Shown here: positions 32,686 through 43,345 of the stretch, in pieces
How positions within the stretch are numbered: position 1 is the stretch's first letter
Layout of the letters: every line of letters starts with the position of its first letter
Origin: Talpa occidentalis
Taxonomy: Eukaryota; Chordata; Mammalia; Eulipotyphla; Talpidae
Reading direction: 5' to 3'
NCBI RefSeq assembly: GCF_014898055.3
Contig: NW_023601754.1
Span: forward strand, 52,011,013 to 52,075,012
DNA length: 64,000 bases
The notes under the pieces: generated by a model
Database searches by the model: none
What the model saw: only the letters and a program-made list of their open reading frames with translations
What the model was told of the DNA's origin: nothing
Made by a program: the position numbers and the translations under genes

Positions 32686-32750
32686 GTACCTCCTAAAAAT
32701 AAAAACCAGGCCCGTCCTCAAGGCGGCCGGAGGGATTAGGACCAGCTGCT
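32686..32750. promoter_or_regulatory. Candidate muscle enhancer: MEF2 site plus E-box
   Basis: CTAAAAATAA (32693-32702) fits the MEF2 consensus exactly, and a myogenic E-box CAGCTG follows at 32743-32748. The surrounding AT-rich island stands out from the flanks. It lies 17.7 kb downstream of the H19 start, in the interval where mouse H19/Igf2 muscle enhancers are known to occur. The role is inferred. Confidence 0.45.
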
Positions 32751-33469
32751 GTCCCGCCCGCCCCGCCTGTCCTCGCCCCCAGAACACCCCTCCCGGCCTG
32801 GCCCTGGCCTCGCCCGGCTAAACCCTCCTGGGCCTCCTGGCTGGTGGAAGTTGGGAAGCGCCGCCGGGCGCCGCCCAGGGGCTTAGGGGTAAGGGGAGCC
32901 GACAGCTGTCCGCAGTGACGAGGGCGGCCAGGAATGCCCTTTATCTGGACGCCGAGGCCGCCGGTGCCGGGAAACCTGGTGCCAGCCCTCGCTGACTCCC
33001 GCTGGAGCCCACATAGCTGGGAGGCGGGGCGCAGCTGCCACGTCCGTCAAGAGACCCCAGCGCGCGGCCCTGACCCACTGATGGGGCTTCCCGGGGGCTG
33101 GAAGGGCCCGCAGAGGGGGGTCCGGGAGAGGCTGGGGGCCTCTGGCTCCTCCTGACATCTGTTGCTCCCTGCAGGCCTCCGCCTGCCCCAAGGACCCCTC
33201 CGTGTGTCCCAAGGGCGGCACCGGGACTGCAGGGCGCCGGGGGACTGTGTAGGGGTGCGGGGGCCGCGCCCACGGGGAGATGTGGCCGCCCTAGCTGGGT
33301 AGGGCCGCGCCAGCCCCGCACCGGCCAGCAGGGGCCACTCGCTGGCCAGTGGGACGCCAGTGCCTGCGGGCCGGGGCGGGCCGGGGTGGGCCGGGCCCCT
33401 GGGAGGCCTCGGGCCTGTAGCGGGCGCAGGCCCACTTACTCACCTCTGAGGCACGGCAGCCGGCCGCAC

Positions 33470-33515
33470 CCTGGGTCATCGCCACGGCAACACCGGGCGG
33501 GTGCCAATAAACAGC
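33470..33515. promoter_or_regulatory. Candidate FOX/RFX element
   Basis: An X-box-like half site ATCGCCACGGCAAC (33478-33491) lies 14 bp from AATAAACA (33506-33513), a forkhead motif. The same pair recurs at 40,995-41,015. The AATAAA could alternatively be a plus-strand poly(A) signal, but I see no gene upstream. Confidence 0.35.
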
Positions 33516-35780
33516 TCACAACAGAGTGGCCCCCAACTCCAGTTGTCCCCTCGAGGGCTGGGACAACGTGAAGACACGCTGCCAAGCTGGGAACAGCTGC
33601 GCTGCTCTGCCCTGCCCCGGCTGCGGGGCCCCTGCCCCTGCCCGACCAGGGTGCCAGGCGGCGTGAGCGGGGCGGCCCTGTGTTGGGGCCGCTTGAGAGG
33701 GACTTGGGCACCAGCAGCCCCAGCTCTGCCGCCTCCCTGGGCCCTGCCCACAGGACAGCAGCCCCTCACCCCGTGGCGGCCCGAGGGTCAGCACAGAGGA
33801 TGCCCCCGTGGGCAGCAGGGCCCATAGTGGGGAGGGCGGGGTGCATGCGGCAGCCCCCGATTCAGCCTCGGGCATCTGCCCGCCTGGTCCCTGGACCGTG
33901 GCCCAGAGCTGGCTCCTTCCCAGAGCTGCCCAGCCCTGGTCCGGGCAGGGCCTGACCGGCCAGCAGAGGGGTCTGGGGTCTCTCCGGGCAGAGGGCTTCA
34001 TGCGGTTGGGGACCGTGGGGGACCGGCTGGAGAGGGTGTGTCTGTCACTGGGGACACTGAGGCCAGCCTTGATGGTCCTGCCCGCCGTGGCCCGGCCCCC
34101 AGCACCCAGCTCACCCGCGGCCGGGGCTGTGGCTGGTGGGCGGGGTCCCTCTGCGCGGCCGCAGGCTGTGCACAGCCCGAGCCCCAGGGCGGCGCTGCTG
34201 CCCAAAGCGAGCCAGACCTCGGGCAGGCGGAGCGGGCCGTGGCCATGCCCCCGCCAGCTGTCGGCCTGGGTCTGAGGGCGCCACACGGACCCAGGGCGGG
34301 GCCTAAGCCTCGGGGCAGCCCGGCCACAGGGCGGGGGAAGCTGGGGGCGCCCGAGTGGGCCGCAGGACCCCCGCCCAGAGCAGGTCAGCCCGCCTGCCGG
34401 CCCGCCACCCTCCTGGGGTCCCGTCTTACCCCTGGGAAAGGGATTGGGGGTTCTGACTTGGCCTTTCCTGCTGAGGCTCTCAGCGCGGCTTGAAAAGTGC
34501 TTGTTCAGAACAACAACCGGAGGGCGCTGGGTGGGCGCCCCTGCAAGCCGGGGCTTGGAGACCTGCTGGGCGGCCCCCACACCACAGCCTCCCCCCATAC
34601 CAGCCCTGCCAGCCGCCCCACCGCGCGCTGCCCGCTGGCCTGGCGGGGCGACGCGCCCCCTTGTCGTCCTCCGCAGGGCCGCTGGGCAGTTGTCCCGACC
34701 CCAGGCCCCAGGCGGGACCCCCGGCCGGCAGCCTCGGGGGTGGTCCCAGCCGGGCCTTGGTGTGTCTGTGCCGAGGGGCCTGGCGGGGAAACCCAGGCCC
34801 GAGCTGGTCGGGTGGGTCATTTTGATTTGGGGCCGCAGAGGTCACCCCGTGACCCCAGCCCGCCTCATTATGCCACAGCCAGATCCCTGTGACATCTGAC
34901 AGAACCCAGACGGCCGGGCGGCAGCCGGGGTGGGGGCGGGGGTCTTCCGGCCCTGCGCTCCCGGCCCCCCCGCTGTCCTCTGGCCGCCCCAGCACAGCAT
35001 GAGCCCCCACCCCAAATCCAGGCGGGCTCATGGGCCTGCCCACCCCCTTGAAGCCCCAACCGGGCCTGGGCCCTCACCCACTCACGCCCCTCGCCGCCAC
35101 CCCTCAGCCACGCTGCCCCTGCCGATGGGCTGGGCGTCCGACCTGACCGCCCCCAGGGTGAGGAGCCAGCCCTGGAGGCCCCCAGCCCACGGTCACGCCC
35201 CCCAGCCTTCCTCCTCCAAGCCCCGGAGCCCCACGCCTCTGGCCCCCGGACCGGCAGGACGGAGGGTTCCGTGCCGCTGCGCACAGACACCCGGGCCTTC
35301 GTCTGCGGGGGCTGGCACAGGGGAGGATGCACCCGCATGGGCCGCAGGCCCCCAGCCCGCCCCTGCCAGCTCTCAGCACCCCTGTCACTCTCGGGGTCCC
35401 CGGCAGACCCCGGACTAGCCCTGTGTCCCGGCCTTCTGCCTCAGCCTCGCCCGGGACCCCCAAGAGTGACCAGCTGGCTCGGATCAGAGGGCCACAGCCC
35501 ACCAGGGTCCTTCCGGCAGCCCCTGGGCATGGCCCCCGCGGCCCCCTGGCCCACTGGGATGGGCCTGCACCAGAGGCAGTGGTCGGGGAGCCCCTCCGGG
35601 GGCGCTGGGGGGCCGGGCCAAGGGTGGGGGTCTGGAGAACGGGCCCCGGGAGGCAGGCTGGCTCCCGGCCTGCTCTTCCACTCCCGCGGGGCGGGTGTGC
35701 GGCCAGGGCCCGGAGCGGGGCTGTGGGGGCTGGACCACGCACGCTTGAGGGGTGGACGCTGCCCCCTCCCCAGTGGTGAG

Positions 35781-35816
35781 GCCAGTGGCTTTGAGTGGCC
35801 AGGGGTTCCCGGGCCA
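35781..35816 (+). repeat. Inverted repeat, left arm (36 bp, perfect)
   Basis: This arm reads GCCAGTGGCTTTGAGTGG... and is the exact reverse complement of 36123-36158. The two arms flank 306 bp. Similarity continues more weakly on the outer side (GTGAGG on both). Confidence 0.93.
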
Positions 35817-36122
35817 GGCCCAGAGCTGGCAGATTCGGGGCTCGGGGCCCTGGCAGATTTGGGAGACAGGTCAGCTGAGCCCCCGGCCTAGCCTGCACTC
35901 ATCAGTGGTCAGCAGTGGTCAGGGCATTTACCAAACCCCACATATAGCCAGCAGCGCCACGCGCCCCCAGAGCCCCTAGGCTCTCCTGTCCTCCCGAGAC
36001 CCTCCCAAGCTCCCCCCAGGGCCACGGGAGGTGCCGCCCCCGACCTCAGCCTCGCTGGGGCAGTTCTGGGCGACAGGGTGGCCACGGGGAGGGCTCTGAA
36101 GAGGCAGATGTCCCCAGACATC

Positions 36123-36158
36123 TGGCCCGGGAACCCCTGGCCACTCAAAGCCACTGGC
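36123..36158 (-). repeat. Inverted repeat, right arm (36 bp, perfect)
   Basis: Reverse complement of 35781-35816 with no mismatch. A transcript crossing the region from either strand could form a 36-bp stem with a 306-nt loop. Confidence 0.93.
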
Positions 36159-36159
36159 C

Positions 36160-39100
36160 GCGTCCTCACCCCGCACTAGGGCGGGGCTCTGAGAACTGGG
36201 GTCCCAGAGGGCTCTGCCCGTGGCCAGAGGTGGGTGCCTGGGGAAGGGTCCCATCCCGAACCAAGAGGAGGCACCCCAGCCGGGCTGTGTGGAGTGATCA
36301 GAGGAGAGATGGAAGAATCTTCTAGAAGCCCAGGGCCACCCGCTCACCCCTGCCCCTCCAGGACCCTCCACCCCCAGTTCGGTGCCCGGTGCTGCCCGGG
36401 GTAAGGAGAGTCTGCCCGTCTGCCCAGACTGGCTCCCCCGCTGGGGCCAGGGGTGTGCAGACCCAGGGGTTGCCAAGCACTGCCGGGTACCTGAGGCTGG
36501 GGGCAGCATGGGACAGAGAAGGTGGGGGTGCGCAGGGGGATCTCTAGGTTCCTGGGGTGATCTTGTTGAGCCTCCAAGTTCCTGCTCTAATTTGCTGAGG
36601 TCAGAGCCCGAGGCACCCCCAGTCCTCCTGTCCTGCCGGGACCGCGCGCTTGGGGATGAGCTCCATCCGGGACGTCTGGGGACTGACCTGTCCCCGTTGG
36701 GCGGTGTGCCGGTGGCCATCTGGGCTCCTGCCTGGTGGCCTCGGGGTGGGGCGAGGGCTGCTTTCAAGGACCCCAGGGGCCTCTCCATCACGCTGGCCAC
36801 CCGGACTCACCGGCTGCTGGAAGAGCCACAGTGCAGGGTGCACGCCAGGGTGGCAGGATTGGTCACTGCCCGGATGTCCGCGGACGGACGCCGAGTGCCC
36901 TTGGGCAGCCTTCCCCTCGGAGTTGCTGCCCAGGCCGGGCAAGCCCAAGCCAAGGGATTAAGAGGAAAGGCCAGAACCCACCGTCCCTGGCGGCGACTCC
37001 CACCCATCCAGCGGTGCCCTCGGTGGGGGGGGCGCCTAGGGGCGGTGGGGTTCCTCGGGGCCGCCGCCCCTGCCAGCTGCTCCCCAGCTTGCACAGCAAT
37101 CCCAGGGGCCGTCGGGGGCCACGGGCTGGATGGGTTGGGAGTGTGGGTCTCCGCCGGGCCCGAGCCCCGCGCTCAGCACCCTGGTCGCCGGCCTCTGCAC
37201 TGCGGACAGCCCACCGCTCCCCACTTGGGGCTCAGTCTGCCTCCTGCCAGCAGAGGGGTCCCGGGGGCCCCGGAGCTCCTGTGGCTGGAAGAACTGGGAT
37301 CTCAGGTTGGCCGGTCCAGGGTCCCCTGAGCACCCTCCTGGCCCCATCACTGGCCGGGGCTTCCTTGGGTGGGAGTGGGCCAGGAGGGTCCTCCCGTGGG
37401 GGCGGGTGGGCCACACCTGTCAGAAACGGGCCTGGGTGGTGGCTACAAACACCCAGGTCTCCTCAGCGAGGGCCAGGGCATCCCGGGTGAGGGAAGACCA
37501 GGATCTGACCCTGCCCCAGCTGTTGTCCGGCTGGGCTGACCCTTCCTGGCTCCGTGGGCCTGTGGGGTCTGCGCTAAGGCCCCAAGCCCCGGCGGGTGGG
37601 GGCGGGGCAGCGGGCTGTGCTCCCCTCGACCACTTAGGCGTAATGAGGACCAGGTGGCCCCACGTGCGCCTGGATCCTGCCGGCTGCGGGGCGCTCTCCC
37701 CCCTACCCCCGGCCGCTAATGACAAGCAGAGGCCGGGAGGTGGGGCCCGGGTTGCTGGGCCGCCCGCTCCTACCGCAGGTGGGCGGCCGCACGGCCTTGG
37801 GCTGTGGGGGTCGTGGGCCTCTCCACCATGATTCGCTGGACACTGGCCCTGGGCAGAGGCAGCCACCGTGGCTGGGGCTCCAGCAACACCGCATGTCCAG
37901 GCTGGCCCACTCTCCTCGGCCGGGGCCAGTGCTGGCCAGTGGGCAAGATGGGTCCCGGGAGCACCGACCACAGGCCTCGGCACCCTGGAGAGGCGAGGGG
38001 TGACCTGCACGGGGCACCTCTAGAGACTGGGGAGCTGGATGGGAAGGGGGGCGCTTGGGGCGGGCACAGCAGGTGTGGTCACTCTTTGCACATGGCCGGC
38101 CCAGGCAGGAGGCCGCTCCGGGCCAGCTGGCTCAATGTCAGGGGACACTGAGGTGGACACAGGGGGGAGTGGGGAGAATTCTGTGTCCAGTCTCAAAGGG
38201 GACAGCAGAAGTAGCCAAACTGTGGTGCTGCCATCATAGGCTCCAGGAGGGAGGGGCAGCCAGGCCAGGGCCAGCCCACCGCAGGCCGCGGTCCCCGAAG
38301 CCCACCGCAGGCCACAGCCGGCCGAAAGCCTGGTCGCCTGTGGCTGTGGAGATGCTGTCCTCTGTGCTGCCCCTCCTGCCCCAGGGCCTCGGCCTGACCT
38401 CCAGCCCCGTGGGGTGGGGGGCGCAGTGGCCGGCACATGGCCTCGCCCCCAGCAGTCCAGGCCCCTGTGGCGCCGCCCTTGGGGTGCGGGTAGGCAGGGG
38501 CTGCGGGCGGAGCTGGGTGACGTGCGGGCAGATGGGCATTCCTGGCGGAGCCGGCCCGGGGCTCCCTCCAGCGCCACTGGGAGCCAGCAGTCCCTAGGGA
38601 GGCCCAGCTGCCCCCGAGGCTCTGGGTAGCCTTCCCTCTCGGCTTTCCCATGACGCCCCTAATCGGGGCTCTGCTCCTTGGCACCCCACACCTCCCAGCT
38701 GCCGGGCCCCACCAGCTGCTCTGCGCCCCAACCGGCCCTAGGGCGGGCTTTTCCCATGGTGGGGAGGGGGCGAGGGGGCAAGGAATTTGAGGAGGAAGCA
38801 GCAGAAGCCCGAGAATTTGGAAAATGCGTCCAAGAGCCTGGAGCTTTGGGAAGAAGCCGCGGGGGATCAGCAGGGGCGGCGGGAAGGCAGGTGCGGGCCA
38901 GGCCTGGGGCAGGAGCCTCCCATGCGGGCGGCGGGCCGGCCGGAGCCAGCCGGACGCAGAACACTGGGTCAGGGTGTAACCTCATGGCAGGGGCCTCTGG
39001 GCCCCTCCGACCCCCCGGCACAGGCTCCGAGTCTCCTCTGCCCTTGGCCTCTGGGGCGCCAAGGCAGGGCACCCCAGGAGCGAGCAGGGCAGCTGGTGGG

Positions 39101-40960
39101 GGTTGCCCGGTGGCCTGGCCCTGGGAACTCGGCACAGCAGCTGTGCCGGGAGCCGCTGCCTGGAGGCCGGGCCAAGCCGCCATGGTGGATTATGGGGAGA
39201 GTCACACAGGGGCTGAGCCCCGTTAAGCCAGCAGCTGCTCGGATGGGCGAGGGGCAGGGCTGGGGTGCCCCCTCCCCACGGCCCCCTCCCCCATGCAGCT
39301 CGGCTGGGCCGGCGGCTATGCTGGCTCCCTCTGTCCACAGACCCCACTCCTGGGGCTTGGGCCTCCTCAGGGCGCCCACAGCTCCCTCAGGGCCCACGCA
39401 GGGCCCGGGCTCAGAAGACCTCAGCCACGCTGTCACCCGCCAGCTCAAATGGGGGTCAGGGCCGCAGCCGCCCGCTGGCCCGGTCAGCTCGCGCACCAGA
39501 CGCCCAGACGCCCCCCACAGGGGCTCCAGGGCTGCAGGGAGGGTCTTCGCAGCTGGGCTGTCAGATGCTGGGGACACCAGGCTCCCTGGACCGCCGGGTC
39601 CCCAAGGGCCACTGTGAGGAGGACTTTGACCTGAGAGCAAGCGGCAGAGGTGGGCGGGGGGCCTCTCCCGGCCCCTGTTTGCTCAGCCTCGGGACGCGTG
39701 GCCTGCAGAGACCCACACAGATAACCCGGCAGGCGCGGCCTTGGCCCCTTCCCTGCCGCGCCGCCCACCTCTCCACCCACCAGGGGCTCCCCAAGGCCCC
39801 GTAACACACCCTCATCAGATTCCTTAGGGTCTGAGGGCCCAGAGGCTGAAACTCGGGGGCTCTTAGTTCTGGGGGTCCCACGTGCCCCAGTGTGAGTGCT
39901 GGGCAGAGGTGGGAACCCCGGGGGAGAAGGTCAAGGCCACCCTAGACCCCCAGGGCAGTAGGCCTGGGGGTGCCTGGTACCAGCAGGCGGGGGCCGTGTG
40001 TGGGTAACCCCCTGCCAGATCCCAGTTCTCGGGCCGTCTTTGGGGGTCCCAGTGTGTGCTGCCCTGGAGGGCTTCCCTGGACTCCCTCTGCGGGGCGGGG
40101 CGGGGAGGCCTCCCTGGCCTCCCTCTGGTGGGTGGGCGCCCCCCCAGCCTCCGTGGGCAGCACTGCGGCCCCTTCACACTTGGTCCGGCAGCAGCCTTTG
40201 ATGTCAGGCCTGAGTGCTTGTGGCTGCGAAACAGGAAGCCGGGGGCCCCGGGGCCGGGGCCGGGGGCCGGGGGCCGGCGCCCCCTCCCCACCACAGTCAG
40301 CGGCCAGCACCGGGAAGGGGCCCCCGGCGGGCAGCTCAGCGCTGACTGGACCCGGAGGCATCCGTGTGCTTTCTCCGCACCTCCCCCCCTGGACAAACGA
40401 GGGCCTCTTCCTGGAAGGGCAGGGGACACCCTGGGGTCAGGGGTCAGCCCCTGAAAGCAGGAGGCAAGATGTGGCAGGCAGGTTCCAGGACCGGGTCGGG
40501 CCTGCGGTGGGGGCAGCCTCGCCCGCTCTGCCCCGCCCCGGGTTTGCAGTGCCAGAGGCCCTGCTGTGGGGAGCAGGCCCCGGGACCCAGGCGGGGAGCG
40601 CTCCCCGGGACCCCCCAGGGGGCCTGGGCCTGCAGAGCGGCCGGGGTGCGGCCGCCCCCGAAGGCGCTGAGCTCCACGAGGGCTTCCTGGAGGCGGGGGC
40701 TCTGAGGGGCAGACCCCCAGCCACAGGCACGTGCACAGGGTCCAGGCACCCACCCTGGCGAGGGCCCCGGGCCACGGCAAGCCGTGCGGGAGCAGGAGCG
40801 CCCTGGGGGTCGCGGCGGGGCCGGAATGACCCCAGAGCCAGTGGCCCGATGACCTGATGGCCAGAGTCCCGCAGGTTGCCCCCGGCCCCCCGCCCCACGG
40901 GGCTGTGCAGGGAGGGGACAGCCTTTGCTCTCTGCATTCCAGGCTCAGGGTCAAGCGTTG
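36160..40960. other. Intergenic tract, middle part
   Basis: GC-rich with no gene recognised. One less GC-rich island at about 38,745-38,835 has GGCAAGGAATTTGAGGAGGA and GAGAATTTGGAAAATGCG; it lies 11.6 kb downstream of the H19 start and may be a conserved enhancer. Confidence 0.4.
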
Positions 40961-40969
40961 GGAGAGGCT

Positions 40970-41030
40970 GTTTTTCTTTAAAAATGTCATTTGAAAATAA
41001 ACACTGTTGCTATGGCTTCCCTGATTGCCC
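40970..41030. promoter_or_regulatory. Candidate endodermal enhancer core (FOX + RFX-like)
   Basis: An AT-rich island contains AAATAAACA (40995-41003, full forkhead/FOXA consensus) followed by GTTGCTATGG (41006-41015, RFX half site). It is 9.4 kb downstream of the H19 start. Mouse has H19 endodermal enhancers about 9 and 11 kb downstream, so the distance fits. Function is inferred. Confidence 0.5.
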
Positions 41031-41039
41031 TGGGCCCCG

Positions 41040-43260
41040 GGGGCTGGGGCTGGCAGCAGGGATCCAGGTGGCTGGGGGCCTTCCGGCCAGAGCAGCCTCT
41101 GACCTCCCGAGCGGCCTCGCAGGCCCGCAGGCCCCGACCTCCCGGTGGCGGGTGGGGGCAGGATGCCCCGCTCCCCGACACTGGGGCATGGCCCAGGCCT
41201 GCGGGCCTCAGGCTCACCCTCCCCGCAGGGGGCATGACCCCAGCCTAGGCTGGGCCTGGGGGGGACTACCAGGGGTGTCGGCCTGGCCGTCCCTGTCGTC
41301 TCTGGGCTTTCTCTGATCCTTGGGGGCTCTGGGGTGCAGGCACCCCAACCTCTGTTCTTAGCAGTGAAGGGGTGAGCCAGACCAGGCCTGAGGAGGGTGC
41401 AGAGCTGGGAGGCCTCACACCGGCCCATCCCCACCCAGTGGGGCCTGGCGGCAGCTCCTGGGCCCTCGGGATCCCGCCCGCCTGTGTGGAGAGGGGGCGC
41501 TCGTGTTCCGCCGGGGCTGGGGCACACGGGAGCGCTCTGGTCCCAGAGGACGGGGTCTCAGGCAGGGTGCTCCTGGCGGGCCCTGGAGGAGCCGACCCAT
41601 CCCCACGCAGAATTCCCGGCACCACCCCGGCCTTGTGAACGCGGCCGTGGAGGGCTGCAGGACTGGGGACGGCGCAGGGGTCCGGGGGGGGGGGGCAGTG
41701 GGGGGGCCCTGCCCCCAGAGCAGATGCCCTTTCCCCCACTCCCCCTGCCCCGCCCTGCTGGGGGGCCGCGGTCCTTATTTGAGCTCTAAGGTCCATGTCC
41801 TGGGACTTTGGCCCCAAGGCCTCCCCGGGTACAGGCAGCAGCCCCTGGCCCGGCTGGGGGCCGGTGGGGATGGACACTGCCCTCCCCGGCCCGTGCAGCC
41901 CTTCCCACCGTAGGCGCCTCCTTTCTCTTCCCCCCGGAGGGCTGTCTTCTTGCTGGGCATCCTGCACCCACGGAGGGCTATTCTGCCCTCAGGGACCTCC
42001 GGTCACCCCCTCCCACGGCCGTCTGCGGTGGCCAGGCCTGGGCCCCTCCTGGTGGTCCCCTCTGTGGCAGCGTGAGCTGGGGTGCCTTGCGCTCCCTGTG
42101 CCTGTTTCCCCAGCTGCAGAAGGGGAGTGTTCAGAGGGTGCCTGCATAGTGGCCACTGGGCACCAGCTCAGCCTGAGCTTGGAGCCCTGCACCCTGCTCC
42201 TCCAGGGGACACCCCCAGGGCCTGCAGGGGTGGGCAGGGGCCCCCCGTCTGGATGGGGACAGGGCACTCAGGCACTCAGGTGGCCGGGGGGAGCCCCGCT
42301 GCTGAGGGCGCCCCTCAAGCCAGCTGCCTGCTCCCCGTTGTCCAGCTTAAGCCGAGGCGTGACCAGCGGGGAAGTGTGTGGTAGACGGGGCGTGGGTGGC
42401 TCCATGTTCCCTGCTGCCCTCGGGCCTTCCCTCCCTGGCCTCACCGTTCCCTGTCTCTCCTGGCAGCGCCCCCGGGGTGCCCGCTGCTCTCCAGCGCCGG
42501 CCTCGCTCCCCTAGCCTGTGGGCCCAGGCCTCCCGCATGCCCACGGCCCTGGGTGAGACCCCGTGAGCATGGAGGAGGAGGCCGGGGCCCTGCCCACTCA
42601 GGTCTTGGGGGGAAAGAACAGGTGGGCAGGACCCTGGCCCCCACAGGGCCAGGCCAGCCGTGGGATGGCCCTGGGAGCAGGGCCTGTTGGCAGCCGAGCG
42701 GAAGGAGCGCCGGGGGGCCGCTGGGTGTTGCCGCCCCTTTGCTCTTGCCCAGCTCAGCGCCTCCCGCCCCCTGGGGGGCCCGACCCGGCTTAGCCATTTC
42801 CTTGGGACAGGACATGTGTGTGGCTTCCCAGGGCCCTCCGCGGAGCCGGGTGGCAGGGGTGGGGGTCTGTCCCCCGCCCCAGGCCTTTGCGGCTGGAGGA
42901 GTTCAAAGCCCGCCGCTGCCGGGCGCCTCCCCCTGCCCCCAGAAGCCGTCCCTGACTTCAGAGCCCGCAGCCTCCACCCCATTGTCCTCGCCACCGTCTG
43001 CCTGCTGCGGGGCAGGGCTGTGCCCACCCAGATCACGGGGCCCTTGAAACGTGGCCTCAAGAGGCTGTGGCAGGAGGACCCACAGACCCTCTCCCTGGGC
43101 CCTCTCTGGCTGCCTGTCTGGGGGGCCAGGGGCAGCACCCGGGGGTGCCAGGCAGGGAGGCCAGCTAGCGGGTGGGCTGCCTGGGAGGGGAGCCCGAGGC
43201 GTGGCCTGGCCTTGACCACAGGATGCCCCTCGGCCCCTCTGGCTCCGGGCCCACTGGGGA
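41040..43260. other. Intergenic, nothing recognised
   Basis: GC-rich sequence with a possible short MIR-like scrap near 42,095-42,160 (TGTTTCCCCAGCTGCAGAAG). No gene is supported. Confidence 0.4.
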
Positions 43261-43261
43261 A

Positions 43262-43345
43262 ATAGCCGCTTTATCTCACAGCCTCCGGATTGCAAACAGC
43301 CTCCTGTCCCTGGGGGCCGCCCTGGCCCAGGTCGAGGTCATTCAC
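43262..43345. promoter_or_regulatory. Candidate liver-type enhancer (GATA, C/EBP-FOX, nuclear receptor)
   Basis: Within 80 bp: TTATCT (GATA, 43271-43276), ATTGCAAACA (overlapping C/EBP and forkhead words, 43289-43298) and AGGTCGAGGTCA (two adjacent nuclear-receptor half sites, 43329-43340). It lies 7.1 kb downstream of the H19 start. Motif clustering only; no direct evidence of activity. Confidence 0.4.

Noticed and set aside
34840..34854. GGTCACCCCGTGACC as an estrogen response element
   Set aside because: It is a perfect 6-bp inverted repeat with 3-bp spacer, but the half sites are GGTCAC/GTGACC, so the AGGTCA/TGACCT core spacing is 5 rather than 3. Not a proper ERE.
39863..41527. A 554-codon minus-strand open frame
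   Set aside because: Composition effect: stop codons are rare at this GC content. No family similarity, and it spans the AT-rich FOX element rather than respecting it.
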